This document shows, piece by piece, positions 16,010-24,941 of a DNA stretch of 45,215 nucleotides (its first letter is position 1; the number at the start of each line of letters is the position of its first letter). A program made the position numbers and the translations under genes. This DNA comes from Photobacterium pectinilyticum (GTDB taxonomy: Bacteria > Pseudomonadota > Gammaproteobacteria > Enterobacterales > Vibrionaceae), in the NCBI RefSeq assembly GCF_024357955.1, contig NZ_JANEYT010000040.1, positions 1 to 45,215 on the forward strand. Direction: 5' to 3'. The notes beneath the pieces are model-generated. The model was not told where the DNA came from and did not search any database. It was given only the letters and a program-made list of their open reading frames with translations.

Positions 16010-16315
16010 ATGGATGATTTTTCGGCGCAAATCTACACCCAAGTTCACCAAATTCCACATGGAAAAGTCACAACTTATGGCGATATCGCCAAATTTGCAG
16101 GTTTTCCGGGCTATGCACGCCAAGTTGGCCGCCTGATGGCGACGTTGCCAGAAGGTTCAACCCTGCCATGGCACCGGGTAGTGAACGCAAAAGGGGAGAT
16201 TTCCCTGACGGGACATGATTTACAACGCCAACGCCGTAAATTAATTGATGAAGGAGTCGAGGTAAGCGAAGCCGGACGGCTTAAATTGAAGCAATATCGA
16301 TGGGATGGGCTCTAA
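16010..16315 (+). CDS. atl: Alkyltransferase-like protein (Atl/YbaZ)
   Basis: A 101-residue member of the MGMT family. The usual active-site PCHR is PWHRV here (residues about 53-57), so the Cys acceptor is replaced by Trp, the hallmark of Atl proteins. These bind O6-alkylguanine lesions, flip the base, and pass the damage to nucleotide excision repair rather than removing the alkyl group. The DNA-binding helix GYARQVGRLMATLP is present. The order ffs-atl-ybaY-tesB is also that of E. coli. It converges on ybaY with a shared hairpin between them. Confidence 0.93.
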   Translation: MDDFSAQIYTQVHQIPHGKVTTYGDIAKFAGFPGYARQVGRLMATLPEGSTLPWHRVVNAKGEISLTGHDLQRQRRKLIDEGVEVSEAGRLKLKQYRWDGL

Positions 16316-16336
16316 TGCCGCCAAGAACGGCGGCAT
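16315..16336. terminator. Hairpin between atl and ybaY
   Basis: ATGCCGCC and GGCGGCAT pair around a 6-base loop. It lies between two convergent genes. The T-run is poor on both strands, so termination may be weak. Confidence 0.55.
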
Positions 16337-16348
16337 CTACAAGACATT

Positions 16349-16768
16349 TTAGTTCACCTTCACCAATACCAAGTCTTTGTAAGTAGACTCGGACTGATCG
16401 GTCAGTACATGGTTAGCCGTATCGGTGATAAACAGCAGTTTACCATCAACTTCAATACGAGCACTAACAGCATAAGTATGGTTGGGAACAATTTCCTGGC
16501 GAGAAAAGTTCAGCTGGTACTCAAATGGCACCTGCTTGCCATCGGCCAAAAATGCCTGGCGACTCAGCACTTCTGCAGCGACATCCATTTTTGACACATC
16601 CGCCAGCGTCACAGTAATACGGGCATTATCGGGCAATGCTATACGCTCTTTGTAGGTTAAGGTACCCTTCACCACTTCCAAGTCTGCATCTTGTTCGATC
16701 AAACTGGTACACGCCGATACGACCAACGCTACAATCAATGCCGAAATCAGTGCAAAAACCCTTTTCAT
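16349..16768 (-). CDS. ybaY: YbaY-family lipoprotein
   Basis: About 139 residues from the ATG at 16768, which has AGGAGA 6 bp upstream; the frame opens 15 codons earlier without such a site. A signal peptide (MKRVFALISALIVALVVSAC) ends in a lipobox Cys at residue 20. Asp is absent at +2 (Thr), so outer-membrane sorting is expected. The rest matches the YbaY/YscW-like beta domain (GTLTYKERIALPDNARITV ... NHTYAVSARIEVDGKLLFI). Its function is not well established. The position between atl and tesB is conserved with E. coli. Confidence 0.88.
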   Translation of the reverse strand: MKRVFALISALIVALVVSACTSLIEQDADLEVVKGTLTYKERIALPDNARITVTLADVSKMDVAAEVLSRQAFLADGKQVPFEYQLNFSRQEIVPNHTYAVSARIEVDGKLLFITDTANHVLTDQSESTYKDLVLVKVN

Positions 16769-16909
16769 TGTCTCTCCTAAAGCAAAACTGTCATTTTGAT
16801 GTGTGACAAGCACTTGAACTCATGTTTAAACTGAATGATCATCAATCATTATAGGAAGGTTATTCCACTCCCCACGGCGCGTAATGATAACATTATTTAT
16901 GGAGATCCG

Positions 16910-17776
16910 ATGAGCAAAGAACTGAATGAACTTCTCACTCTGCTACATTTAGAGCAGCTTGAACAAGGATTATTCCGCGGACAAAGTGAACATTTGGGGT
17001 TACCGCAAGTCTATGGTGGCCAAGTGCTTGGCCAAGCTTTGTCTGCAGCGAAGGAAACCGTCGATGAAGATCGTCAGGTTCACTCATTTCATAGCTATTT
17101 CTTGCGACCTGGAGATCCACACAAACCCATTATTTATGATGTCGAAACCCTGCGTGACGGTGCCAGTTTTAGCACCCGGCGGGTAAAAGCGATTCAATTT
17201 GGCCGCCCAATTTTCTATATCACGGCGTCTTATCAAGCAGAAGAAAAAGGCTTCGAACACCAATCTCGGATGCCACAGGTCCCCTCGCATGAAGGCCTGA
17301 TGTCGGAGCAAGAGTTGGTGATGTCGCTCGCCGACAAACTCCCTAAAAGCGCTGTGAAGCATTTTGGTTGCGATCGCCCGATCGAGGTCCGTCCGGTCAA
17401 TGTGATTAACCCACTCGCCCCGAAACCCGCCGACGCCAAGCAGTACCTATGGATCAAGGCTAATGGCGAGATGCCGGACGACCCACGCATCCATCAGTAC
17501 CTGTTGGCCTATGCCTCTGACTGGGGGTTCTTGGTGACGGCATTGCAGCCCCATGGCGTTAGCTTGTTCAATCCCCAGATGAAGGTCGCAACCATTGACC
17601 ACTCAATGTGGTTCCACCGCCCATTCCGTATGGATGAGTGGCTGCTCTACGCCATCGATAGCCCGTCAGCAAGCAATGCTCGTGGTTTGGTACGTGGTGA
17701 AATCTACAACCAAAAAGGGGAGCTGGTGGCCTCAGCTGTACAGGAAGGGTTGATGCGCCATACCGGGAGTAAGTAA
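16910..17776 (+). CDS. tesB: Acyl-CoA thioesterase II
   Basis: A 288-residue protein, the length of E. coli TesB. It hydrolyses medium- and long-chain acyl-CoAs in the cytoplasm. It is a double hot-dog enzyme: N-terminal half with [11 protein letters not shown] and [13 protein letters not shown]-terminal half with [11 protein letters not shown] and [11 protein letters not shown], the conserved TesB blocks that hold the Asp/Thr/Gln active-site residues. The ATG at 16910 has GGAG 6 bp upstream; the frame extends upstream to 16835 but without family similarity. Confidence 0.95.
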   Translation: MSKELNELLTLLHLEQLEQGLFRGQSEHLGLPQVYGGQVLGQALSAAKETVDEDRQVHSFHSYFLRPGDPHKPIIYDVETLRDGASFSTRRVKAIQFGRPIFYITASYQAEEKGFEHQSRMPQVPSHEGLMSEQELVMSLADKLPKSAVKHFGCDRPIEVRPVNVINPLAPKPADAKQYLWIKANGEMPDDPRIHQYLLAYASDWGFLVTALQPHGVSLFNPQMKVATIDHSMWFHRPFRMDEWLLYAIDSPSASNARGLVRGEIYNQKGELVASAVQEGLMRHTGSK

Positions 17777-17792
17777 CGCCCCCCGCCTGAGG

Positions 17793-17933
17793 TTAATGAA
17801 AAAGTTCAGGAGGCGGCCTATCCCGCCTCTTGTTCAGTGCCCGCTGAATATCGCGCTCAGTACCGGAATCAATATTGGCAGTGGCTTCATCGAGGATCAG
17901 AATTCTCGGCTTGCTAAACCATACCCTCGCCAA
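17793..17933 (-). pseudogene. Remnant of an MdlB-like ABC multidrug transporter
   Basis: In one minus-strand frame this stretch encodes [19 protein letters not shown] followed by [16 protein letters not shown]. That is the end of the signature helix, Walker B (ILILDE), the D-loop and the following helix of an ABC exporter ATPase. Nothing before or after it belongs to a transporter: a stop lies just upstream, the decR stop is adjacent at 17934, and after about 35 codons the similarity ends. In E. coli, mdlA-mdlB follow decR in the same place. So a deletion has removed nearly all of mdlAB and left about 105 bp. Confidence 0.8.
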
Positions 17934-18395
17934 CTACACAGGCAAAGCGGTTGTGTACTTCAGTGGTTCCATGGCAAATGTCGACGTCACATTGGTCAGC
18001 CCCTCGATGCTATTAACCAGCTTCTTGTAGAACAGATCGAAAGCGGACATATCGGCTACTTGTACCTTCATCATATAGTCATACTCACCGGCCATGCGGT
18101 AGAACTCCATCACTTCGGGGAAGTCGGCGACGGTATCGACAAGCTTGTGGTACCACTCCTTGGAGTGGTTACTGGTTTTGATTTGTACAAAAGCCGTAAA
18201 CGATAAGCCGAGCTTTACCGGGTCGAGCAAGGCAACCCGCTTGCGTAAAATACCACTCTCTTCCAGTCGTTTGAGCCGCTTCCAGCACGGCGTAGTCGTC
18301 AGGTTCACCGCTTCAGCCAGCTCTGCTAAGGCCAATGTGCCATCTTGTTGTAGTAAACGAAGTAGTGTTCTATCTGTTTTGTCTAGATTAGCCAA
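17934..18395 (-). CDS. decR: Lrp/AsnC-family regulator (DecR/YbaO-like)
   Basis: A 153-residue protein with an N-terminal helix-turn-helix ([20 protein letters not shown], recognition helix near [13 protein letters not shown]) and a C-terminal RAM ligand-binding domain ([15 protein letters not shown]). DecR in E. coli activates cysteine detoxification genes. The divergent gene at 18540 encodes a PLP enzyme of the cysteine synthase/desulfhydrase fold, which supports the same role here. The next gene in E. coli (mdlA) is reduced to a fragment. The paralogue assignment rests on synteny and neighbour; Lrp-family membership is certain. Confidence 0.88.
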   Translation of the reverse strand: MANLDKTDRTLLRLLQQDGTLALAELAEAVNLTTTPCWKRLKRLEESGILRKRVALLDPVKLGLSFTAFVQIKTSNHSKEWYHKLVDTVADFPEVMEFYRMAGEYDYMMKVQVADMSAFDLFYKKLVNSIEGLTNVTSTFAMEPLKYTTALPV

Positions 18396-18539
18396 TATGT
18401 TTCACCTGATAATTAAAAACCAGAATAATTTTCTCTATTTTAAGTGATAAGGAGTAAATTTAATAAAGTTTTTTTCTGCTCCTCGTCATACATTATCACC
18501 ATAATATAAATAGTCAGACACAGCGTAAAAGGACCCCCT

Positions 18540-19607
18540 ATGAGCCACGACCCACAATGGATCCACACCGCGATCCGCAAAATTGAAGCCGACTTCCAAC
18601 GCTCAGCCGATACACACCTGATCAAGTTGGATCTTGCTTCTCTGGAGGGGGTTGATATCTACCTAAAAGATGAGAGCACCCACCCAACCGGAAGCCTCAA
18701 GCACCGCTTAGCTCGTTCTCTGTTCCTGTTTGCCCTGTGTAATGGCTGGATTAGTAAAGATACACCAGTCATCGAGTCCTCTTCTGGCAGTACCGCGGTA
18801 TCAGAAGCCTATTTTGCCCGTTTGCTTGGCTTGCCGTTTATTGCCGTCGTACCACGTAAAACCGCGCGCAAGAAAATCGAACAAATCGAGTTCTACGGTG
18901 GCCGCGCGCACTTCGTCGATAGCCCAAGCGAGATCTATGAAGAATCCCGCCGCTTGGCGAAAGCGCTCAATGGCCACTACATGGATCAGTTTACCTATGC
19001 TGAGCGGGCCACCGACTGGCGAGGCAACAACAACATCGCCAACAGTATTTTCGACCAGATGAGACTCGAAGAGCACCCGATCCCAAGCTGGGTAGTGATG
19101 AGCCCGGGAACTGGCGGCACCTCTGCAACCATTGGCCGCTATATCCGCTACCAAATGCACTCGACCAAGCTTTGTGTGGTTGACCCAGAAAACTCAGTGT
19201 TCCATCAGTACTACAAAACCCGTGATACCTCCCTGACTAGTGATTGCGGCAGCCGTATCGAGGGGATTGGCCGCCCACGGGTCGAGCCTAGCTTCATACC
19301 TGACATAATCGATGAGATGCGCACCATTCCTGATGCTGCAAGTATTGCCACAGTGCACTGGCTGGAAAAATTGCTTGGCCGCAAGGCTGGCGCATCGACC
19401 GGTACCAATCTTTACGGGGTACTGCAGCTAGCTTGTGAAATGAAAGCCCGTGGCGAGAATGGCTCGATTGTCACCTTGCTGTGTGACAGTGGTGAACGAT
19501 ATCTCGATACCTACTTCAATAATGCGTGGGTTGAGAGCAACATTGGCGATATCAGTGGCTACCTTGCCCAGCTCGAGACTTTTGAGCAAACCGGAAAGCT
19601 GAGCTAA
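18540..19607 (+). CDS. PLP-dependent cysteine synthase-family enzyme, probable cysteine desulfhydrase
   Basis: A 355-residue fold-type II PLP enzyme. The PLP lysine is in [11 protein letters not shown] (residues about 46-56), with substrate loop [18 protein letters not shown] and phosphate loop [14 protein letters not shown]. It is longer than CysK/CysM and resembles the group annotated as L-cysteine desulfhydrase, which releases sulfide, pyruvate and ammonia from cysteine. AAAGGA precedes the ATG. The gene is divergent from decR with a 144-bp shared promoter region, so DecR control on cysteine stress is likely. The exact substrate is inferred. Confidence 0.85.
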   Translation: MSHDPQWIHTAIRKIEADFQRSADTHLIKLDLASLEGVDIYLKDESTHPTGSLKHRLARSLFLFALCNGWISKDTPVIESSSGSTAVSEAYFARLLGLPFIAVVPRKTARKKIEQIEFYGGRAHFVDSPSEIYEESRRLAKALNGHYMDQFTYAERATDWRGNNNIANSIFDQMRLEEHPIPSWVVMSPGTGGTSATIGRYIRYQMHSTKLCVVDPENSVFHQYYKTRDTSLTSDCGSRIEGIGRPRVEPSFIPDIIDEMRTIPDAASIATVHWLEKLLGRKAGASTGTNLYGVLQLACEMKARGENGSIVTLLCDSGERYLDTYFNNAWVESNIGDISGYLAQLETFEQTGKLS

Positions 19608-19624
19608 CACCTTCGTTTTCATCT

Positions 19625-19662
19625 AGCCGCGGCAACGCCCCCAACAAGAGCTGCGGCTTTTC
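19625..19662 (+). terminator. Terminator after the cysteine-family enzyme gene
   Basis: AGCCGC (19625-19630) pairs with GCGGCT (19653-19658), followed by TTT. It lies 18 bp past the stop. Confidence 0.6.
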
Positions 19663-19805
19663 ATCACAGAGCTTTTTTCTTTGTCACTGCTGCGGTAGCA
19701 TGAGCCTGCCAATAGAGAACCTGCTGTTGGCCTATCCTTAATTTCAATAAGGGGTAGTCCCTACCGACTGTTTTTCGGTACGACAACAACATAGGAAAAT
19801 TTTTC

Positions 19806-20504
19806 ATGCGCAAAGCCGTAGTTGTATTTAGTGGCGGCCAAGACTCCACGACCTGCCTGATCCAAGCCATGGCCCATTATGATGAAGTGCACTGCATTAC
19901 ATTCGATTATGGCCAGCGTCATAAGCTGGAAATTGAAGTGGCTGAATCTGTCTGTAAAGCATTGGGCGTTACAGCGCACAAAGTAATGGATGTGGGCCTG
20001 CTCAATGAACTCGCGATCAGCTCCCTGACCCGCGACAATATCCCTGTCTCACACGAATTGCAGGAAAATGGCCTACCAAACTCATTTGTTCCTGGCCGTA
20101 ACATTCTGTTCCTGACCCTTGCCGGCATTTATGCCTACCAGATCGGTGCCGAAGCGGTGATCACCGGTGTATGTGAAACCGATTTTTCCGGCTACCCGGA
20201 TTGCCGTGACGAATTCGTCAAGTCGCTGAACCAATCACTGGTATTGGGTATGGACCGTGCACTGAAGATTGAAACCCCGTTGATGTGGCTCAACAAGGCC
20301 GAGACCTGGGCGCTAGCCGACCAATACGGTAAGCTCAACTTCGTCCGAGAGAAAACCCTGACCTGCTACAACGGTATCATTGGTGATGGCTGCGGTGACT
20401 GCCCGTCATGTGATCTGCGCAAAGCCGGTCTTGATGACTATCAAGCCAACCAAACCGATATCATGGCAGAGCTAAAATCCAAACAGCAGGCGGGTACGGC
20501 TTAA
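19806..20504 (+). CDS. queC: 7-cyano-7-deazaguanine synthase
   Basis: A 232-residue protein of normal length. It converts 7-carboxy-7-deazaguanine to preQ0 with ATP and ammonia, a step in queuosine biosynthesis. The PP-loop is [13 protein letters not shown] (residues about 6-18), and the zinc site is [13 protein letters not shown] near residue 195, with the upstream Cys of LTCYNG. AGGAAA lies 7 bp before the ATG. It stands alone between terminators. The 140-bp leader was checked for a preQ1 riboswitch and none was recognised. Confidence 0.97.
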   Translation: MRKAVVVFSGGQDSTTCLIQAMAHYDEVHCITFDYGQRHKLEIEVAESVCKALGVTAHKVMDVGLLNELAISSLTRDNIPVSHELQENGLPNSFVPGRNILFLTLAGIYAYQIGAEAVITGVCETDFSGYPDCRDEFVKSLNQSLVLGMDRALKIETPLMWLNKAETWALADQYGKLNFVREKTLTCYNGIIGDGCGDCPSCDLRKAGLDDYQANQTDIMAELKSKQQAGTA

Positions 20505-20518
20505 ACCCCAAAAAAAAC

Positions 20519-20550
20519 AAAGGGAGAGCACAACGTGCTTTCCCTTTTTT
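20519..20550 (+). terminator. Terminator of queC
   Basis: AAAGGGA..AGCAC pairs with GTGCT..TCCCTTT around a short loop, ending in six Ts; 15 bp past the queC stop. Confidence 0.85.
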
Positions 20551-20808
20551 ACCTCTATACCCAAGTGACTTCACACCCCCAACACGTCATCCCCCCATTG
20601 TTATTTTAAATTTGCTGTAAAATTTAAATTTGCGAGGCAAGAAACATTTATTTAGTCCTTATTACAGATAATAAATATTGAGTGGAAGATAGTTCAAAAT
20701 AACATAATAAAAACGCATCCAAACTCTGATATCCCTATTCAATCGGTTGTTATTTTATTTTTTATCCAGAAAATAAATATATTTCCCATCAATAATGCGT
20801 AGGTATTT
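20551..20808. other. AT-rich gap before the acyltransferase gene
   Basis: No gene or RNA seen. The word TTAAATTTGC is directly repeated near 20605-20640. The stretch is clearly more AT-rich than queC and may mark the edge of acquired DNA. Confidence 0.5.
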
Positions 20809-21984
20809 ATGAAAAGCGCTATTCCAATACTCACCCCACTTCGTGGTATTGCTGCTTTATGTGTCGTATTCTTCCATGCCAGGATAATTATATTCCCACA
20901 ATGGATGACACCTCTAACAGAATATACCCACTTTGTAGAAAATGGATATTTATGGGTTGATCTCTTTTTTATCCTTAGTGGCTTTGTCATGATGCACGTC
21001 TATCAATCAACGTTTGTTCGAGGCGTAACACCATCGAAATGGAAGCATTTCATATGGCTAAGATTCTCCAGAATTTACCCCTTATTCTTTATCACCCTCA
21101 TCGTTTTGATTACCTGGGAGACCTTTAAAGCGAGTAATGGAATAGGTTTTTATGGCGGTGCACTATTCGAGAAATGGGGTATGAGCGGGATCCCCGCCTT
21201 CGAAGGGCCATTCAACCGCTCGGAAGCCTTACTTCCTAATGCATTAATGCTACATGGTTTTCTCGTCACAGATTTATCTTGGAATATATCTTCATGGTCA
21301 TTGAGTGTCGAATGGCTGAGTTATATGATTTTTCCTTTCTTGGTGTCTCTTCTATTAAAGAGGAAACTCTCTTTCCTTTTCCCTGTTATATTCATACTTG
21401 GGTTACTTTATATCAATCATACAAAAGGTTCATTGGATGTAACTGGCGGACTGTTAGCCTTTATAAGGGCAATTACGAGTTTTACTCTGGGTGCTTGGAT
21501 GTACACCGTCTCAATTACAGAAAAACAACAACGCATAATGAACAATGATTTTGCGCTGTGGACAATATTTGCTATTTGTATTGGCCTGCTTCACTTACAA
21601 AAAACAAGCTACCATAATGTTTTGGTTGTCTCGAGCTTTGCTGCTTTAGTTTTAATTTCAGCTCAACAGTCCGAAAGAAATACTCCCGTATTTAAACTGT
21701 TGGACAACCGCTTTACCCGCTTCCTTGGCGATATTTCCTATTCCCTGTATCTTTGGCATGCAGTGTTGTTACTTGCGGGTATTGAAATCGCTCATCTATT
21801 ATTCCCAGAACAACTGACAACGTGGCAGAACCAGACAAGCTGGGGCACGGCTTGCATTGGCGCTGGTGTATTTATATCTATCGCCATCAGTATTTCAACA
21901 CTGAGCTATTACTATTTAGAAAAGCCTGCAATAAAAATTCTGAGGGCTCGTCGGCAACGTAATATCAAAGCAAACTCAATCTAG
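20809..21984 (+). CDS. Acyltransferase family 3 membrane protein (OafA/YrhL-like)
   Basis: A 391-residue protein with about ten membrane helices. The family signature is at the N-terminus: LTPLRGIAALCVVFFHAR (residues about 8-25, with the active-site His) and GYLWVDLFFILSGFVM. It ends with DISYSLYLWHAVLL and SYYYLEKPAIKI, also typical. Such enzymes O-acylate surface sugars (LPS O-antigen, capsule or other glycans); the acceptor is unknown. The gene is AT-rich compared with queC and prmB, stands alone between two strong terminators, and interrupts otherwise housekeeping DNA, so transfer is likely. No SGNH domain is attached. Confidence 0.9.
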   Translation: MKSAIPILTPLRGIAALCVVFFHARIIIFPQWMTPLTEYTHFVENGYLWVDLFFILSGFVMMHVYQSTFVRGVTPSKWKHFIWLRFSRIYPLFFITLIVLITWETFKASNGIGFYGGALFEKWGMSGIPAFEGPFNRSEALLPNALMLHGFLVTDLSWNISSWSLSVEWLSYMIFPFLVSLLLKRKLSFLFPVIFILGLLYINHTKGSLDVTGGLLAFIRAITSFTLGAWMYTVSITEKQQRIMNNDFALWTIFAICIGLLHLQKTSYHNVLVVSSFAALVLISAQQSERNTPVFKLLDNRFTRFLGDISYSLYLWHAVLLLAGIEIAHLLFPEQLTTWQNQTSWGTACIGAGVFISIAISISTLSYYYLEKPAIKILRARRQRNIKANSI

Positions 21985-22013
21985 ATTGCTAAACACAGGT
22001 GTTATTAATACAA

Positions 22014-22049
22014 AAAAATGCCGCCAACCTTTCGGTTGGCGGCATTTTT
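22014..22049. terminator. Strong bidirectional terminator
   Basis: A 16-bp perfect stem with TTTC loop (22014-22029 / 22034-22049), A-run on one side and T-run on the other. It serves both the acyltransferase gene and the convergent prmB. Confidence 0.92.
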
Positions 22050-22072
22050 GTAACTGTGCAGACTGTATCTAA

Positions 22073-23005
22073 TTAGTCGCGGTACAACGCAAACTCATCG
22101 GCACACTCGAGCAACTGCTCGCGGGTCATCATGAATACGCCGTGGCCGCCGTTTTCAAATTCAATCCAGGTAAATGGAATATGCGGGTATTGCTCTTCCA
22201 TGTGGATCATCGAGTTACCCACTTCGCAGATCAGTACACCGTCTTCTTTCAGGTAATCCGGCGCGTTGGCCAAGATGCGGCGAACCAGCTTCAGGCCATC
22301 AGTACCCGCAGCAAGGCCCAGCTCAGGCTCATGACGGAACTCATCCGGTAGGCTGTCCATATCTTCCTGATCAACATACGGCGGGTTGGTCACGATCAAG
22401 TCGTATTGATCTTTGGGTACATCGCGCAGCAAATCAGAGCGCAGTGGGATCACCTGCTGCTCCAGACCATGGTCCTGGATATTCTGCTCGGCAACGGCTA
22501 GCGCATCGACCGAGATGTCAACGACATCGACTTCGGCTTCCGGGAATGCATGGGCCGCAGCAATACCGATACAACCAGAACCGGTACACAAGTCCATAAT
22601 GCGGGTCGGGCGTTCTTTGAGGAACGGTTCGAAGAAGTTTTCGATCAACTCACCGATTGGCGAACGTGGCACAAGCACGCGCTCATCGACAAAGAATTCC
22701 AAACCACAGAAGTACGCTTTGTTGGTCAAATAAGCAACAGGAGTACGTTCGTTGATTCGACGGATCACTCGCTCAACAATACGGTGACGCTCGCTGCTGG
22801 TCAGGCGTGAATGACGCACTTCCGAAGGAACGTCAAGTGGTAGGTATACGGTTGGCAGAACAAGCTGAACGGCTTCGTCCCACGCATTATCTGTACCGTG
22901 ACCATAAAATAGACCGGCAGCATTGAAACGGCTAACCGTCCAACGTAGCATGTCCTGCAATGTATGAAGTTCGTTGACAGCTTCGTCGACAAAAATCTTA
23001 TCCAA
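22073..23005 (-). CDS. prmB: Ribosomal protein L3 N5-glutamine methyltransferase
   Basis: A 310-residue protein, the usual length. It methylates a glutamine of ribosomal protein uL3 with S-adenosylmethionine. The SAM site is [13 protein letters not shown] (residues about 138-150), the catalytic motif is TNPPYVD, and [13 protein letters not shown] is typical of the N-terminal substrate domain of PrmB/PrmC enzymes. It is divergent from smrB with a 53-bp gap, as in other gammaproteobacteria. In E. coli aroC follows prmB; here aroC is about 15 kb away. Confidence 0.96.
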   Translation of the reverse strand: MDKIFVDEAVNELHTLQDMLRWTVSRFNAAGLFYGHGTDNAWDEAVQLVLPTVYLPLDVPSEVRHSRLTSSERHRIVERVIRRINERTPVAYLTNKAYFCGLEFFVDERVLVPRSPIGELIENFFEPFLKERPTRIMDLCTGSGCIGIAAAHAFPEAEVDVVDISVDALAVAEQNIQDHGLEQQVIPLRSDLLRDVPKDQYDLIVTNPPYVDQEDMDSLPDEFRHEPELGLAAGTDGLKLVRRILANAPDYLKEDGVLICEVGNSMIHMEEQYPHIPFTWIEFENGGHGVFMMTREQLLECADEFALYRD

Positions 23006-23058
23006 AATAGACTCCGAATGGCGCTACAATACCGCTATAAAGTTGTTGGAATTTCACT

Positions 23059-23589
23059 ATGAGCAAAAAAGATACTAACCTGGACGATGATCTGATGCTC
23101 TTCCAGGAAGCGGTTAAGGGCGTAAAAAAGATCACCAATGATACCATAATCACGCCCCGCCGACAGGGCCCAAAGAGTGATAAGCCGAAACTCTCGGCAA
23201 AAGAGACACAAAATCACGAGTTTTACTTCTCTGACGAGTTTGAACCTCACCTCAACGAGAATGGCCCAACCCAATATGCCCGTACTGGTGTCTCTAAGTA
23301 TGAGGTAAAAAAATTACGCCGTGGGGTGTATGTGCCGGATATGTATCTGGACATGCATGGAATGACCCAGAAAGAAGCCAAACGTGAACTGGCTGCCATG
23401 ATAGCCGCTTGCATCAAGGAAAAGGTATCCTGCTGCTGCGTTATGCATGGCATCGGCAAGCATATTCTCAAGCAAAAAGCGCCGATGTGGTTAGCACAGC
23501 ACCCTGACGTGATGGCTTTCCATCAGGCGCCATTAGAGTTTGGCGGTAATGGTGCCCTACTGGTGCTGCTGGATATTCCGGAAAGGTAA
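23059..23589 (+). CDS. smrB: SmrB endonuclease, ribosome rescue factor
   Basis: A 176-residue protein. SmrB recognises collided ribosomes and cuts the mRNA between them. The N-terminal helix region (MSKKDTNLDDDLMLFQEAVK) is the ribosome-hook part, and the C-terminal Smr domain carries LDMHGMTQKEAKREL (the D-x-H motif, residues about 97-99) and VMHGIGKHILKQ (H-G-x-G). Both active-site motifs are present. The gene is divergent from prmB with very little space, so the promoters must overlap. Confidence 0.95.
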   Translation: MSKKDTNLDDDLMLFQEAVKGVKKITNDTIITPRRQGPKSDKPKLSAKETQNHEFYFSDEFEPHLNENGPTQYARTGVSKYEVKKLRRGVYVPDMYLDMHGMTQKEAKRELAAMIAACIKEKVSCCCVMHGIGKHILKQKAPMWLAQHPDVMAFHQAPLEFGGNGALLVLLDIPER

Positions 23590-23674
23590 TGTCTGAGCAA
23601 TAGTTCTCGGGGAGAGCTCTCGCCAATTTCTGGCAACACTCTCCCCCCTTCTTACAACACTCAATACGCCACGC

Positions 23675-24037
23675 TTATCCGTAATTGAACCTCGCCAGTG
23701 CACCGACGTTGATCACCTGACCTTCCGCTATCAGGGTAACTTCCCCACTGCCACAAATGTTCAGTCGTGTCTTGACTGCCTGTTCACTGTAATAGTGTTC
23801 GCAGCTACCGTTACGGGCACTGTCTATCCGCGAGAAGATGGTTATCCCGCCGGGATTGAATAGGCTTTGTGGTGCTGCGAATGTCAGGGTACTGCCTGAC
23901 GCTGAAATGTGCATTTCTTCGGTGATACCATTGGCCCATTTAATGGCTCCATTGGCATTAATGCTAGGGGCTGGCGGCATTTGCACACATCCAGCAAGCA
24001 GTGCGACACCCATCGCAAGGGATAATTTTGCTTTCAT
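23675..24037 (-). CDS. Small predicted lipoprotein of unknown function
   Basis: About 120 residues from the ATG at 24037; the frame opens at a TTG nine codons earlier, but the signal peptide MKAKLSLAMGVALLAGC fits the ATG. The lipobox is LLAGC with Cys at 17, followed by VQMPPAP. The mature part is a small, probably beta-rich domain with two further Cys residues (GSCEHYY, LNICGSG) that could form a disulphide. I do not recognise the family. It lies between smrB and sixA on the sixA strand. Confidence 0.7.
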   Translation of the reverse strand: MKAKLSLAMGVALLAGCVQMPPAPSINANGAIKWANGITEEMHISASGSTLTFAAPQSLFNPGGITIFSRIDSARNGSCEHYYSEQAVKTRLNICGSGEVTLIAEGQVINVGALARFNYG

Positions 24038-24141
24038 CAGAAGGTCTACGGCTACAGAATACAACGTTCTCTTGTATCGGCGGCGCCCGGAAAAACCTTA
24101 GGGGTTTTCCGCAAAGAATTCCGGGGGCATATCAGACTACT

Positions 24142-24615
24142 TTACCCTTCAGGATTGGCATGCCACAGCAGCTCACCGTTGCCACTGTCAGGCTGGTAAT
24201 CAATGGCGGCAATGGAAGAAGTAATGAACATTGGAGGCTGCAAACCAGGGACCATTTCCGACGTCAAATACCCTACCAAAGGAAGGTGTGAAACGATAAG
24301 TAGGTTCTCCGGCTGCTCAATGCTGACCACGGCTTTAATGTAGGATGCGACATCTTCGGCATCACCGTAAGGGGTGATCTCGTCAACCGTCATGACCTTC
24401 TTCGGCGCCGGCAAATGCGAGGCCATGGCCTGCCATGTCTGCTGTGCACGCAAATAAGGGCTCACCCAGACCATGTCCAAATCATTGTCAAACTGGCCTG
24501 CCAGTTGAGTTGCCATTTGTTCGGATAGGGCGGCTCCCCTGTCGGTCAGCGGGCGTTCTGCATCACTGGCTGCAAAGTGCTGGGCTTCCCCATGACGCAT
24601 AATATAAATTCGCAT
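24142..24615 (-). CDS. sixA: Phosphohistidine phosphatase SixA
   Basis: A 157-residue member of the histidine phosphatase (RHG) family: MRIYIMRHGEAQ (catalytic His at residue 8) and the second catalytic region LIVSHLPLVGYL. SixA removes phosphate from the HPt domain of ArcB and from PTS phosphocarriers. Its length matches E. coli SixA. It belongs to the smrB-sixA-fadIJ neighbourhood known from enterobacteria, although an M16 peptidase gene separates it from fadJ here. Confidence 0.95.
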   Translation of the reverse strand: MRIYIMRHGEAQHFAASDAERPLTDRGAALSEQMATQLAGQFDNDLDMVWVSPYLRAQQTWQAMASHLPAPKKVMTVDEITPYGDAEDVASYIKAVVSIEQPENLLIVSHLPLVGYLTSEMVPGLQPPMFITSSIAAIDYQPDSGNGELLWHANPEG

Positions 24616-24941
24616 AATTTTTCCAATATCACAGTCTGGTACCCGATATCACACCTAATTATCATTACTAGTAATGGCAGGAGATCGATCAAACTCAAGG
24701 CTTACTTATCCGACTATTTGGCAACCAATCTGCAACCAAATAGACGTACGTCGAGCTATGCTATCAAGTAACGGATAGGGAAAACAGCGATCCCGCTCAC
24801 CCTGTGAATGTTCCGTGACCAACGTAGAAAATCTGTCAGCTAACCTTTTGTTTCTTGGCAAATAAAGACGGGTTAAATTTGCCACCCTTTCTAATGAGCG
24901 TCATAATTAGTTTACTTTCCTTTGAAAAATAGGCTTTTCCT
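24616..24941. other. Gap between sixA and the M16 peptidase gene
   Basis: Shared promoter region of two divergent genes. No RNA gene was seen. A loose Fur-box-like stretch near 24655-24675 was noted but is too degenerate to call. Confidence 0.5.

Noticed and set aside
17796..18206. 136-codon plus-strand frame
   Set aside because: Antisense to decR and the mdlB remnant; the transporter and regulator frames explain the sequence.
19663..19805. Possible preQ1 riboswitch before queC
   Set aside because: No recognisable preQ1 aptamer; only a small CCTTA/TAAGG hairpin was seen.
24655..24675. Fur-box-like stretch upstream of sixA and the M16 peptidase gene
   Set aside because: Too many mismatches to the Fur consensus, and neither gene is a known iron target.
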